Shown: positions 63,866-64,000 of the stretch, piece by piece
Layout of the letters: each line of letters begins with the position of its first letter
Position numbering within the stretch: the stretch's first letter is position 1
Source: Lachnospiraceae bacterium
GTDB taxonomy: Bacteria > Bacillota > Clostridia > Lachnospirales > Lachnospiraceae
Direction of reading: 5' to 3'
Assembly: GCA_017621075.1 (NCBI GenBank)
Contig: JAGATV010000041.1
Span: 99,989-163,988, forward strand
DNA length: 64,000 nucleotides
Translations under genes and position numbers: made by a program
The notes under the pieces: generated by a model
The model's database searches: none
What the model was told of the DNA's origin: nothing
What the model saw: only the letters and a program-made list of their open reading frames with translations

Positions 63866-64000
63866 TTTTATAACCCGTCTTTCTGCGAAAGACACCAATG
63901 CATCATGAAACGAATTCACTGCCTTTCGCTATCTAATCTATTTTCCTTCTGATATTATTTCTTTATAAGACTGACACACTACAGAACACGTAGAGGTGAG

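Overview
The window looks like chromosome from a Gram-positive Clostridia bacterium, most likely a gut Lachnospiraceae. Supporting signs are the pyrB-pyrI pair, a PurF with a propeptide, the DUF5717/DUF5716 gene pair, low-to-mid GC, consensus sigma-A promoters, strong AGGAGG ribosome sites and a CIRCE operator. The species cannot be named from the sequence alone. Most genes are on the minus strand.

Layout. 0-4.1 kb: a folate operon (folC, folE, an HD-domain gene, folP, a folB-folK fusion) read leftward; folC carries an in-frame TAA that removes the last 56 codons. 4.2-5.8 kb: a CmpB-like membrane protein, a PH-like protein and a nitroreductase. About 5.79-12.97 kb: a 7.2-kb mobilizable element of the Tn4451/TnpX type (tnpV, mobC, a MOBP relaxase, a TnpW-like protein, a large serine recombinase). 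Its cargo is a three-gene minus-strand cassette (nucleotidyltransferase-fold protein, zinc-ribbon membrane protein, small acidic protein). The element seems to have landed inside the terminator hairpin of the nitroreductase gene. 13.1-14.5 kb: pyrBI. 14.5-18.8 kb: YhfC-type protease, a HerA ATPase remnant, a HAD hydrolase and a LysR regulator. 18.9-25.9 kb: purine genes purA, a PurF paralogue without glutaminase residues, purB, purF, purC.

26-32.9 kb: a four-gene cluster of unknown function (1191-residue DUF5717 protein, actin/Hsp70-like DUF5716 protein, helical-repeat protein, coiled-coil membrane protein) behind one promoter with a 9-bp inverted repeat. 33-36.3 kb: GntR-regulated ABC transporter and a divergent SpoIID-like/peptidoglycan-binding protein. 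36.4-43.6 kb: htpG under CIRCE, then sbcD-sbcC-foldase lipoprotein. 43.7-49.6 kb: ilvE, thyA-dfrA, a beta-CASP metallohydrolase and an ABC exporter. 49.8 kb: tRNA-Gly(GCC). 50-51.8 kb: an ECF sigma/anti-sigma pair with an ECF-type promoter. 52-54.2 kb: a frameshifted ribbon-helix-helix gene, an unlisted 48-residue gene, a GH3 enzyme and a possible small RNA gene behind a perfect consensus promoter.

54.4-58.7 kb: a threonine-branch operon (ACT regulator, homoserine dehydrogenase, a phosphoglycerate-mutase-like protein that may be the homoserine kinase, aspartate kinase). 58.8-64 kb: glyA, a GNAT protein, a lipid kinase, a PAP2 phosphatase and a family 2 glycosyltransferase. One-carbon metabolism recurs: folate synthesis, thyA, dfrA and glyA make and use tetrahydrofolate, and the purine pathway consumes it.
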